Shown piece by piece: positions 25,290 to 34,285 of a stretch of DNA of 64,000 bases. The translations under genes were made by a program, and so were the position numbers. The stretch is taken from NCBI GenBank assembly GCA_037951165.1, contig JBBDHG010000098.1, positions 2,711,501 to 2,775,500 on the forward strand, given 5' to 3'. The stretch comes from Lophius americanus. Lineage: Eukaryota; Chordata; Actinopteri; Lophiiformes; Lophiidae. The notes beneath the pieces were generated by a model. The model searched no databases. It was not told the origin of the DNA and saw only the letters and a list, made by a program, of their open reading frames with translations. Positions within the stretch are counted from its first letter, which is position 1; every line of letters begins with the position of its first letter.

Positions 25290-26100
25290 TCTTTTTTGCA
25301 ATTGCCTATAGCGAAAATGGGCCAAAGTTGGAATCAAGCAAAAATGAATCGGAAATTTTACAGTGTATGCCCAGCTTTATGGAGGAAAATCTTCTTTAAA
25401 ATGAAAAGCAAAAAAAGGTTTTCCATATTGGCAAAACCGTGGTCATGTCACCAGGGCCCTAGTTTCACATATGTTTGTGTACTAATCTGGAAACGCATTG
25501 AACATTTCAATCTGCGTCACGTGTCCATTTTGTGCAACACATCTATGACAACATGACGATGTAAAATCATTTTATTCAGCAGTAAAAACAAAAATCCAGA
25601 TTACAGCACATTATTTCATACATCAATGTGAAATTACCCTCTTTCAAAGTGCAAAAGTGTGACATTACCATCTCCCCAAGTGCTTTCTGTTTCCACACTG
25701 CAGCTAATTAGATGGGTGATAGGAGTGACACTGATTGGCATTATAAAAAGCTGCGCAATCACACCTCATGGATCCAGAACCCCCCTCCCCTCCTCTCCAC
25801 TCCTCCCTCTGCTCAAAGTTGCCATCAGAGGAATTATTTAAGATAAAAGACACTATGGGAAAAAAAAGATTATCCCTTGACAGATATTATCATTACGACC
25901 CTTTATGGAGAGCACTAACTTAACTTTTTTCCCTTCGTCTCTCTGTCTTTCGCTGTCTCTGTCTCCCGACGGGTAGAAAAAATGGCAAGGAGAAAGAAAT
26001 CGGGAATAGAGGAGTGAGAGCGCTCTGTCAATTGGAGTGAGTGCACTGCTAAGTCTGGCTACACTACAAAGGTTAGCAGATCTGACTGTCAATAGTGTCT
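25290..26100. promoter_or_regulatory. lmo3 distal upstream region, candidate regulatory DNA
   Basis: Repeat-free from about 25,560. It contains CTAATTAGATGGGTG (25,704), a homeodomain-type core next to a GATGG word, and 'CATTATAAAAAG' (25,739), a TATA-like word. It lies within 1 kb of the first candidate promoter. Function is inferred from position and motifs only. Confidence 0.25.
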
Positions 26101-26104
26101 TGTG

Positions 26105-26462
26105 GCTTGGGAGGGGGAGGAGGGAGGAGATATGGAGGTGAGCTTTTGGAGGGAGGTGGTGGTGGTGGTGGGGAGGGAGAGGGGGTCGCTTTGAGAGAAA
26201 GAGATACTTTGATATTTCGGAATGTTAGAAGGGTGAATGTGGAGAACTGGAGGTTGGGGATCTAATTACCGGGCCATAATTGGGGGCTGGGGAATAGGTT
26301 GCCGTCCTCTCAACTCGCTGCAGATCAATTATGTTAAGAGAACATCTGTAAGTAGAGCTTAATGAGGTCCATTAGAGCAACATGCGCTGCCTTCCCTAAC
26401 GGTGCTTGTCAGCTCCTTGGATGAGCTGGAGTGTGCTGCTGACTGGGGACCTGGTGGAGGGG
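26105..26462 (+). promoter_or_regulatory. lmo3: Proximal promoter region of lmo3 (promoter A)
   Basis: A purine-rich GGGAGG/GGAGG tract with (GGT)n (26,110-26,190) is followed by a block with several homeodomain cores (CTAATTACC at 26,261; CATAATTGG at 26,275; TCAATTATG at 26,325; CTTAATGAG at 26,358). It ends immediately before the TATA-like box. The order fits a TATA-driven developmental gene promoter. No experimental support is visible here. Confidence 0.5.
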
Positions 26463-26470
26463 TTTAAATA
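26463..26470 (+). promoter_or_regulatory. lmo3: TATA-like box of promoter A
   Basis: TTTAAATA within GGGGTTTAAATAGGAGAGG. Transcription would start about 30 bp downstream, near 26,495, in a pyrimidine-rich patch (CTCTGCCGCTTTTCCC) that suits an initiator. Confidence 0.55.
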
Positions 26471-26494
26471 GGAGAGGAGGCTCCACTCTCTGCC

Positions 26495-26825
26495 GCTTTT
26501 CCCTGCCAGAGAACCAGAGAGACACACACACAGTCAGACAGGAGAAGAGGGAGACGCTAAGAAGGCACCAAGGGGGAGCCAGACGCCCGGTGATTCTGGT
26601 CCGGGATGCGCAGACCCACGAAGGGAGCCAAATCGGGCTGATCTCTCATCCCAGCAACTTGAGCAGATAAGCGACTCTACCTGAACTCCTGTTGACAAGT
26701 TTCCCCTAAATTTGGAGTTGAAGAACCTCGGAGAAAGTTTGCCTTTGGACTCCAAAATTAAGAAGAAAACGGCCGCACCAGTGACCCCGAGCATTTGTTT
26801 TGGGCATCCCTAGCTCTACTTCAAG
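26495..26825 (+). other. lmo3: lmo3 candidate 5' non-coding exon A
   Basis: The segment begins just after a TATA-like box and ends at a strong donor, AAG|GTATGT (intron from 26,826). Spliced to the acceptor before 33,555 it gives a purely 5' untranslated leader, with translation starting at the ATG at 33,563. It contains one complete small upstream ORF (26,606-26,641). The 5' end is estimated from the TATA spacing. The donor and the promoter-like context are the evidence; transcription itself is inferred. Confidence 0.55.
26606..26641 (+). CDS. Upstream ORF in exon A (11 codons)
   Basis: This is the first ATG after the predicted start of transcription. It encodes MRRPTKGAKSG and stops within exon A. 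The context GGG-ATG-C has a purine at -3 but lacks G at +4, so initiation should be moderate. It could dampen translation of lmo3 from promoter A. There is no evidence that the peptide itself matters. Confidence 0.35.
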   Translation: MRRPTKGAKSG

Positions 26826-27289
26826 GTATGTATGTTTCCGGGTTGAGAATTTAACACTTTCCGCAGAGCGGGGGCAGAGCGTTAAGTGTCGAGTGAGAAT
26901 GCAAGGAGAGATAAACAGAGGCAGCGTGCAGCTGCTGAGGACATACCAGAGACTGTATCGGGCTTCTTAGAACAGGCTTCATCCTCTGTTAACCAGACAG
27001 TCAGCTAGTTAAACGCAGCTGCTCCCGGCTTTAGTTGAGGTCCCTGTCCTATTATTTTTGTCTTCAAACGTAATGCGCTTTTTCTCTGTCCATTTCTATA
27101 ATGAGTACGTGGAGACGCTTGTGTCCCGTTTTATGAAAAAGGCTCTATCTGTTCCGTGTGATGGTGCCCAGCCTCCACCCTCACCGCTGTCTCATGTCTC
27201 TATCTTCCATTCACATGGAGGATGAATAACTGGCGGAACGCGGTGAGTGAAGGGAGGGTGGAGGGCACCGGGAGAGAGGTGGTAGCCTC

Positions 27290-27490
27290 ACACACACTTC
27301 ACACACTCTGCAGCAAATTGCATGATTACCAAGATAGGCCGTCTTGAAATAATTCAATCCATGACAAAACCTAATTACTGGCAGGTAATACGCTGTCAGC
27401 TTTAATGCATCACATCACTCATAATGGCACAGAGAACATTTTATGACCCATCTCATTATTGCTGCATTTTAGGCTGGAGCCGCATGCCAA
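27290..27490. promoter_or_regulatory. Candidate enhancer-like block after exon A
   Basis: Repeat-free block with dense homeodomain-type cores: CATGATTACC, AAATAATTCAA, CCTAATTACTGG, CTTTAATGCATC, CATAATGGC, CTCATTATTG. It lies within the first kilobase of the intron after exon A, a frequent enhancer position. Inference only. Confidence 0.3.
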
Positions 27491-27499
27491 CTATTGACT

Positions 27500-28500
27500 T
27501 GTGTCTCCTCCTCCTTCACCCACCACCGCTACAATATTTAAGGGAATAACATACACTTGTCAGGCTGTGTGTTGGAGTTCTGTGTATGCAATAGTGAGGC
27601 CAGAAGGTGTGATGGGATGGGGAGATGGGTGTGGGGACACCGTGCCCTGACATGTGGCCTCATCATGGCCTCATCCAGTCCAAACAGGACGGCTCTTTTA
27701 GGCGGACTTGCAAAATAACCGGGAGAAGGATCAGTTCATGTTTTAATTACAGGAATGATTTAAATATAGAGTTTGAAAAAGTGGTTCTCAGTCGGAGCCG
27801 CCACATGAGGCCAACATGTGTGCCCCTCGAGAGAGAACACTAGTGAAAGATTGATTATCTGCCTTACTGATTATTATTTTCTCTCCGTTTTATTTTCTCA
27901 CGTTAGTTTCTCATCCCATCTGAAAAACAAACAACTAATTGTTTTAAGGCTGACTGATGTGATGTGAGTTCCTGATAAATGACAGTTTCACTCAAATAGC
28001 CTAATTAAATGAACACATTAAACCATCAGCCTGACCGGAGGACTCAAATGATTGATGAAAGTGTTTTCATGAATAGTTCTGGTAGCTATGGTAACTGAGT
28101 TGTTTTGGTGTTTGGACTGTGTTTGGCGTGTCTGTGATTTTGTTACTCCTGGGTCTGCTGGACACGATATTAGGTCCGGATCTTTAAATAATAAAATGAC
28201 GGTATATGATATGAATATGTGACAGAGGTTGAATTATAATTCCGCAATAAGGATAGTAAGCGATTACGGATAATGAATGAATGAATAAGGCAGATTATAA
28301 GATTTTTCTTTCTTATAAAAGGTAATATAATCAAAAAGACTTTGAACTGTGAAAATTTGAGGGGAACTTTTTTCACAATTAGTCGTTTAGAAATATTTGC
28401 CTGCAACCAATCCTTGGATTTGAGTGTAAATAAACATCACAATGTGATGTGAATGTGTAAGGCGTACACACAATTTTAATTTTCAGAAAATAAGCTATGG
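27500..28500. other. lmo3: lmo3 intron after exon A, nothing recognised
   Basis: Non-coding, AT-rich, no clear repeats. Confidence 0.5.
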
Positions 28501-28504
28501 CTGA

Positions 28505-28745
28505 TGAGTTGCAGGCAGCTCGGTAGCGTAATAATAATAATAGTAAGTTGCACTGTTGCCTCAAAGCAAGAAGGCTAAGGGTCGAAATGCGTCAGAGAAC
28601 ATTCTGAGTGGAGTTTGCATGTTTCTCTGAGTGTATTAGTGGGTTCTGGCGCCTGAATGTTGTTTTGTGTCATGTTAGCCAGGGTGTACCCCCGACTTCA
28701 ACCCTCCACAATATAATGGTTATAGAAAACCAATGAATGTGGGGA
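28505..28745 (+). repeat. tRNA-headed dispersed repeat relic
   Basis: The head 'GGCAGCTCGGTAGCG' resembles an RNA polymerase III box A and 'AGGGTCGAAATGC' a decayed box B. They are followed by 'GTGGAGTTTGCATGTTTCTC', GTGGGTTCTGG, 'CAGGGTGTACCCCCGACTTC' and a 'GGTTATAGAAAACCAATGAATG' type ending. The same order is found in a very common fish dispersed repeat. A TAA microsatellite (28,530-28,541) has split the head. Partial copies of the family are at 35,385, 48,230 (minus), 52,510 and possibly 63,636. Confidence 0.55.
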
Positions 28746-29389
28746 TCCAATCACCTTATTTGAACAATGTTGTACTTTGTATGACTTAGTGATAAGAAAA
28801 AATTTACTTAATGACAGTAAAACCGGAGTCAAAGACTGATGTCAAAAGTGATTATGTTTTTTCCATGTGGTGATGTTCCCCTGAACTCAACATCACTCCT
28901 CCAATTAAGAATAATAATCTTTTTTGTCTACTCACGTGGAAATTCTGAGGATTGTGAGCACATCATATCTTGTAATGTAATTATAATAAATCCACCAAAT
29001 GTGGCTTGAAGCTTTGGGTCAGCAGTGGTGAACATGTCCTGGTGATCACACGTGCGCCTCTAGACAAACACCCAAAATGCACCTGTCCTCCTGTCTGTAC
29101 GACCGTGCGTCTGCGCGCACCCAAGTCTCTGAGCTAGAAAGTGGGCGTCCAAGGCACGCGCACGTGATGCATGGTCATAGCCAGGAGCGCCTGGTAATAA
29201 GTGAATGACCTTATCGTGGCGGTGTAATGTCTCACCGGATGAGGAGGGATTTTGGTGGTGGGGGGGGGGTCGGAGATAATGAAGTCTGACTTCTCCCATC
29301 TCTCACCATTCGGTCGCTGATACATAGGGAGATCCTCGCAGCCTCCCTGTGTGCACACGAACACCTGTAGCTGGGTTGGAAACACAAAA

Positions 29390-29530
29390 CCGGTCTCTCT
29401 GATCCGCGTGGGCTTCTTACCCTGAAGATCGGCGTGGGGAAACGCGCAATGCCTCTGTGGTGAACTTTTTTCAGTTGTGCCTACAATCCGTGGCTGAATT
29501 CAGGTTTTCTGGTGAACTTGTAGAAAAAAG
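29390..29530 (+). other. lmo3: lmo3 candidate 5' non-coding exon B
   Basis: Ends at a strong donor, AAAAAAG|GTGAGTGGG (intron from 29,531). The upstream sequence has a high CpG content and no TATA. An acceptor-like TTTTTTCAG lies at 29,466-29,474, so this could instead be an internal untranslated exon starting at 29,475. Joined to 33,555 it gives a non-coding leader. Weaker support than exons A and C. Confidence 0.35.
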
Positions 29531-29777
29531 GTGAGTGGGTTGTTATTATTTCTGCTATTTTAAAGAACACTCCTTGCTTAATGATCTTAATCAATAAAAC
29601 AAGAAACCAATTCAATTCAGCAATGCAACTTAATGACATTTGAAATCAGGTTCTGAACGAGTTTTGGACGAGTTGCTCCAAATGGAGGTTTTGTTGGGCA
29701 GCGCAGTGAGGGAGCCGTTCCCTCTTCTGGCTCTCTGTGCGCAGAAAGATCCCGGCGGTGCGTCAAAGCGCTGATCA

Positions 29778-29808
29778 GCAGCGCAGCAGCGCAGCAGCGC
29801 AGCAGGAG
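29778..29808. repeat. GCGCAGCA octamer repeat
   Basis: About three and a half direct copies of GCGCAGCA inside the CpG-rich block. CAG-like spacing gives some hairpin potential. It could vary in length between individuals. Confidence 0.85.
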
Positions 29809-30124
29809 CGCTGCATTAGTTGGCCAGTGCGATTAGATGTTGCTGCGCCGCGGAGGGGAAGCATCTCTTTGTCGTCCTGTCATTCGCTGCCTGCATCTCC
29901 ACAAACACACACGTACCCACACACACACTCACACACACAGACAGAGACACACGCGCTCTCGACGCTCTCACACGACGGCTCTCGCTCCTGTGTGTTTCGT
30001 TGGCCGGTGCCCCCCTTCCTCTCATTCCTCTCTGGTCTGCGTGCTGGATCGTTCCCCCTCCTCTAACAAAGCCTGATCCCTGCCTGCAGACAGCTGCTCT
30101 CCGGACCTGGCAGCTCCGGGTTGC

Positions 30125-30177
30125 ATGGTTGGTGCTTCGGCTGGTTCAACAAATGCAGAAAAGGGAGAAAAGTTTCG
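30125..30177 (+). CDS. Overlapping out-of-frame upstream ORF, first part
   Basis: The ATG at 30,125 lies 28 bases before the exon C start in another frame. Translated across the splice to 33,555 it stays open for 50 codons and stops at TAA 33,652-33,654, inside the LIM1 coding exon. Its context (T at -3, G at +4) is weak, which would allow leaky scanning to 30,153 or 33,563. If transcripts begin upstream of 30,125, this ORF would compete with the Lmo3 frame. The encoded peptide has no recognisable domain. Confidence 0.4.
30153..30177 (+). CDS. lmo3: lmo3 alternative first coding exon C (N-terminal extension)
   Basis: The ATG at 30,153 opens MQKREKSF plus one base of the next codon and ends at a consensus donor, TTTCG|GTAAGA. 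Spliced to the exon at 33,555, the split codon becomes GGT (Gly), then Ile-Gln, then the canonical Met of LMO3. The predicted isoform starts MQKREKSFGIQMLSV, with eleven residues added before the usual start. The phase match (1+2) and the donor quality are seen directly. The 5' end of the exon is not defined: it may start at a CpG-type promoter around 29.8-30.1 kb or at an acceptor-like CTGCCTGCAG ending at 30,089. The extension is basic and has no known domain. LMO1, the closest paralogue, is known to use alternative promoters with different N-termini, so this fits the family. Confidence 0.65.
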
Positions 30178-30904
30178 GTAAGATGTTTACTTTGCGCTCG
30201 TATGAGCGGCATGTTTCATGTGCGTTTGGTGTGCAGTGAGTTGGAGCGTTTGCACGTCGAAGGCGACTCGTCCCGGTCTCTAACCTCCGTCATGTGACGT
30301 GATAACCTTTCATTAAAACATCCGTGCTCCGGTGTTAAGTTCCCGATCATACAGCTGATATGGACGCGCTCCGATCTCTGCTATGTGCTTGTGCGTGGCA
30401 AATTGAGCCTGGCCTTTACAGCACTCCGCTGCCATGGCAACAGCAATTAAACTGATAGGATGAAATGTCAGCGTCTCGTTATGGAGCATCTGGGACCATA
30501 GAGCCACGGTTCTATCCGTCCATCATCCCTCCGTCCATCCATTCATCCGCCGTGCGCTCGCATGACGTGCGTGGAAGCCCAGCAGCGATCTGGAGGACGG
30601 AGGAGAGGACGCTGATATCATCAGAACTCCGAGCGGCTGTCATTCATGGAGAATTAAGCTTTTGTTCCACCAGCCTCCCACAGCACCGGGGGATCCAAGT
30701 GGCGAAGTTCCTCCTCGTGCTCGAAACCGTCTCCCCCGAGCCGACCGTGCCGTGGAAACTCCTCCATGCTTTGCTTTGGTAATGAGTAGCGGGGACTTTG
30801 TAGTGTTAACGAGGCTGAACGGATCAGTGCAGCTGAACGGAGGGAGCGCAGCCGGTCGGCCAGCCGCGCGCACCACTATTCTAAATCCAGCCAATTAGCA
30901 AATC

Positions 30905-31200
30905 AACAGCCGCAACCCGCCGGAACAAATGAGCTGCTCACTGCTCTGCAACCTGTTTGATGCTTCCCTGCGAAGAACTCCAATGTGTGACTATGTTAAA
31001 GTACCGGCCTTTTCCAAGTCAATTCATTGCAAATGTCATTCAAAAAAAGGGTTTTGGAGAAACTTTTGTCAGCTAGAGAATATTGTTCTGATTATTAGGC
31101 GACATGAGAGCAGGATTAAATTAATCGTCAGGAGGCTATCCTGATAGTTTTAGAGTTTCACTTCATTTCAAACTGGAAAGAAATGCTAAATGTATATCTT
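30905..31200. other. lmo3: lmo3 intron after exon C, nothing recognised
   Basis: Falls back to AT-rich composition after the CpG block. No repeats or exon signals. Confidence 0.5.
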
Positions 31201-31204
31201 AACA

Positions 31205-31249
31205 GTTTGTGTGTGTGTGTGTATTTGTGTGTGTGTGGGTGTTGGTGTG
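31205..31249. repeat. GT microsatellite
   Basis: Interrupted GT run with TATTT and GGGTG breaks. Confidence 0.9.
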
Positions 31250-31346
31250 TGGCGAATGAGGGACACAAAGGAGCGTGGGGGTGTGACTCTCCTCCTCAGG
31301 GAATGGTAGGAGAATAATAATTCCAGCCTGGTGCGAGGCCACTTTG

Positions 31347-31373
31347 CCCCCCCCCCCCCCCCCCCCCCCCCCC
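31347..31373. repeat. Homopolymer of 27 cytosines
   Basis: An uninterrupted run of 27 C between ACTTTG and TCGGTGG. The minus strand is 27 G and can form a G-quadruplex; the C strand can form an i-motif. Such runs are hard to sequence, so the exact length is uncertain. Confidence 0.95.
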
Positions 31374-31502
31374 TCGGTGGCCAACAAAGGCTAGCTCAGG
31401 CCAAACAATACTGCTGCTGCAAAGCTGCTCGTCTTTGGCCACGCCCCTTTAAACACACAGGAGGTCAACGTGGTGTCCAGTAGGAATATGAGACTGTGGC
31501 TT

Positions 31503-31503
<1 letters not shown>

Positions 31504-31553
<50 letters not shown>
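31504..31553. repeat. GT microsatellite
   Basis: About 50 bp of GT with one TTT break near its start, 130 bp downstream of the poly-C run. Confidence 0.95.
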
Positions 31554-31555
<2 letters not shown>

Positions 31556-31559
31556 CTTG

Positions 31560-33500
31560 TTGGTCTCTTAAACAATTAAACCGGTACTGTTATTTTGGAC
31601 TGAGCTGCTGGCCACTAACCACCTGCTCTCACTTCCTTCCACTAGTATTCATCTCCGCTAAACAAAAGTGGAATTTAGTCCTTGTTTTAATTGTACTTTG
31701 AATTGTTAGATTTACTTGACCTATTTATAAATTTCCGGATAGCATGATTAATGCGGATTTTAGCTGTTACTGATACAAATTATCTTATTTATCAAATGTT
31801 ATATGTTAGGAGTGAGTTTTTTTTTTTTTTTGTAACTCATATAAGTTAATGGATGTTGTTCGGATAGTAAAAGGTTCCACTCAGGTGTCCTCAAGAAGTC
31901 AGTAAGAAGATTGTTCCTTTCACACGGCACTAAAAGCTGACAAAATGGAACAAACTTGTGAAAGTCATGGGACAGTGGGATGAACAATTGAGGGAGAAAA
32001 AGTATTAACACTGTTTCGGCCTGAATTTTAGTTTGTAGTGTGATAAAAGTCTTAAGGAAATACTTGAAACGAAGTTGTTTTTTAAAACAAAAAAGTAAGA
32101 GTTGTAAAAAATCACCAAAATGGAAGTAAGTTGTTACACTTACTTGGGACTCAGTCCAGTCTATGCTAAATACAAAAATAGATGCTAAATTTACACCAAC
32201 GTGAGCTGTACTTTGACATCCATAAAAATATTACATTTACTCTCCAGACTATTACTTATATCATATTTCATTTCCTTTGTGAGGCACGTTTTAGGGCCGT
32301 GCTTTGAATGTATAGGTGTTGGTGCAGGAAGAAAATAATAGAACTCTTAATTATACGTATACGACATGTGCCTGTCCCCTACTACTCTGAATTTTGTGAA
32401 CTCAAATCCTACTCAGAAGTACATTGTAATAACCTTTACAGAGTCGGACTCTGAATACTGGTAAATGCAAAAGTCTTATTTGCAGATTTTCATGCAGCTG
32501 AATCCTCACGCACAAACTTGTATTTTTTACAGCCTTGTGTACGGAAGAACGCTTGAGTGCATGTGTTAATTCTGTCCTTTTCCCAGTGTTCAGCAGTCTA
32601 TTTACTCAAAACGTTGGTAGAGTTCTTAATCGTGTGATTGGTAGACATGTCTGTGCCGTCTAACCTCCTGAAGTGACATTATTTCTGACTCACAGATTTT
32701 AATCTTGGTTTGTGTGCATGTAATTTGACTTACAAACAATTGCATTTATTTTCCTCTAAACTGCCTACATTTAGTAATTCACACCTGTTTAGAATTTCAG
32801 ATAAAAAATTGGGTGATCATGGCTGTTCTAACAACATCCGTAAGCTCATCTGCACCTGTGTCTTATTTCACCTTTGTGTGGGGTTCAAGTCTTTGGGACA
32901 AGTCTTTAATATTTACTAAAAGAGAAACGATCTTATGATACTGTCAACCTTTAGAGCTATTAGCTTCAGTTCAGTTTCGGTGAAGAAGTTGTAAAAGAAC
33001 AAATTTTCCTTAAGTGCAAATTTCCATTTCCTATGTGTGATGTCATTCAAGGACAGACTGGCAAAAAAAAGTGTGTGAACTTTTTTTCAATATTTCGAAT
33101 ACAATTTATATTTCATAGTTTTTCAGCTCAAACCAATTTAAATATATTAACAGCAATCATTTATATTTGTTCGAAATAAACATGAATTATAATTCCAGAC
33201 TTTTTTAATGGCAATCATAAAAATCGCCTTTCTGATGAATGTGGTCTAGTTAATTCATAATTAATTAACAATATTAAACAAATATATTTTGTCTATATTA
33301 CATACTTGTAATCGAGATAAAGTCAACATCTGGTCATAGCTGAATTGTTTCCACTATATCTATAATTTTGTTTAAAAGACAAATATTGTATTAAAACCAC
33401 CTAAGAATTAAGGAGCTAAATAAAATGGGGGGGAAAAAAGTTAAAAGCATCATCTTCCTTTACTGTTTTCTAGCCTTTGACTTCTTGTGGTTCTCTCTTT
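31560..33500. other. lmo3: lmo3 intron upstream of the LIM1 exon, nothing recognised
   Basis: AT-rich intronic sequence with homopolymer A/T runs, no repeats that I can name and no exon-like blocks until the acceptor tract near 33,520-33,554. Confidence 0.55.
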
Positions 33501-33554
33501 GAACTTGAGGACGAGAGCCTCCTCATCAGAAGCTTCTTTCTGTGCTCCTCCCAG

Positions 33555-33654
33555 GTATACAAATGCTCTCCGTTCAGCCGGACACCAAGCCAAAGGGCTG
33601 TGCCGGCTGCAACCGGAAGATCAAGGACCGCTACCTGCTGAAGGCCCTCGATAA
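33555..33654 (+). CDS. Overlapping upstream ORF, second part
   Basis: Continuation of the out-of-frame ORF that starts at 30,125 in exon C. It reads through the canonical lmo3 start in another frame and stops at TAA 33,652-33,654. It exists only in transcripts that include exon C from 30,125 onward. Confidence 0.35.
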
Positions 33655-33768
33655 GTACTGGCACGAGGACTGCCTCAAGTGCGCCTGCTGCGACTGCAGG
33701 TTGGGCGAGGTGGGCTCCACGCTCTACACAAAAGCCAACCTCATCCTGTGTCGGAGAGACTACCTACG
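33563..33768 (+). CDS. lmo3: lmo3 shared coding exon (canonical start, most of LIM1)
   Basis: LIM domain only 3 is a nuclear adaptor without a DNA-binding domain. It links LDB1 and basic helix-loop-helix or GATA-type factors and acts in forebrain development. The exon starts at 33,555 after a good acceptor (pyrimidine tract, CTCCTCCCAG) with GTATACAA before the ATG at 33,563. It encodes 68 codons plus two bases and ends at the donor CTACG|GTAAGA (intron from 33,769, phase 2). The LIM1 zinc ligands are all present: Cys13, Cys16, His34, Cys37 for the first finger and Cys40, Cys43, Cys63, Asp66 for the second. The N-terminus MLSVQPDTKPKGC fits LMO3; LMO1 has a different run after QP. The family protein is about 145 residues, so the rest of LIM1, LIM2 and the stop are missing from the window. 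Translation can begin here from promoters A or B, or in frame from exon C. Confidence 0.95.
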
Positions 33769-34139
33769 GTAAGAACGCAGCCCAACATTTGCACGTCATC
33801 CGTCTGACATTTAAGGTACCGTCCAGGTAAAACCCATCCCAGTCCAGATTTGTGCAGCGACGTTAAATCATCTCACTGAAACCGCTGTAAACACTCTAAC
33901 TGTATGAGACCGAGCTTATTTTATGGAGTGTGTTCTTTGGATTTTGAGCCGTGAAATCATTTGAAGGCTCTAAGATCCGCCATGATGAGCCGTTTACGCC
34001 GTTTTGGTTTTTCACATCTCGGTTCTGTACTACTGTCTTTGTGTGCAAAGACCACATGGATTTTACCACAACACACTCAAGAGTAATTCTGTTTACTAAA
34101 GATTATTACTACGGTATTACACATTATGAATAAAAACAA

Positions 34140-34265
34140 ACTTGGTGCAGAGTGTTAATCCACCAATCAGAAGGGTGCTGGTTCGAAACTGAAATCCCTT
34201 GTAAAGCCTTTGTAGGCTACGTGTTGTAGATCGTTGAGCAGGACCCTGAACCCCAGTTTTCTCCT
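34140..34265 (+). mobile_element. tRNA-derived SINE fragment
   Basis: Contains a box-B-like 'GGTGCTGGTTCGAAACTG' and the typical fish SINE body phrase 'TTGAGCAGGACCCTGAACCC'. The 5' tRNA head including box A is decayed (TTAATCCACCAATCAGAAGG). It is followed directly by ATTATTATAATTAGTAGT, so the large AGT array probably grew from the SINE tail. Confidence 0.65.
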
Positions 34266-34285
34266 CTTATGCCTATTATTATAAT

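Larger units (their letters stand above)
29690..30900 (+). promoter_or_regulatory. lmo3: CpG-rich promoter block around exon C
   Basis: This is the most CpG-dense stretch in the window, with repeated CGCG, GCGC and CCGG words against an AT-rich background. It has no TATA box where transcription of exon C would begin, as expected for a CpG-type promoter. Within it lie a GCGCAGCA octamer array (29,778-29,808), a CA tract (29,904-29,938) and CRE-like TGACGT words at 30,296 and 30,562. Confidence 0.55.

Noticed and set aside
33563..33768. Assignment to lmo1 instead of lmo3
   Set aside because: The LIM1 core is nearly identical in both, but the N-terminal run MLSVQPDTKPKGC fits LMO3. LMO1 differs directly after QP.
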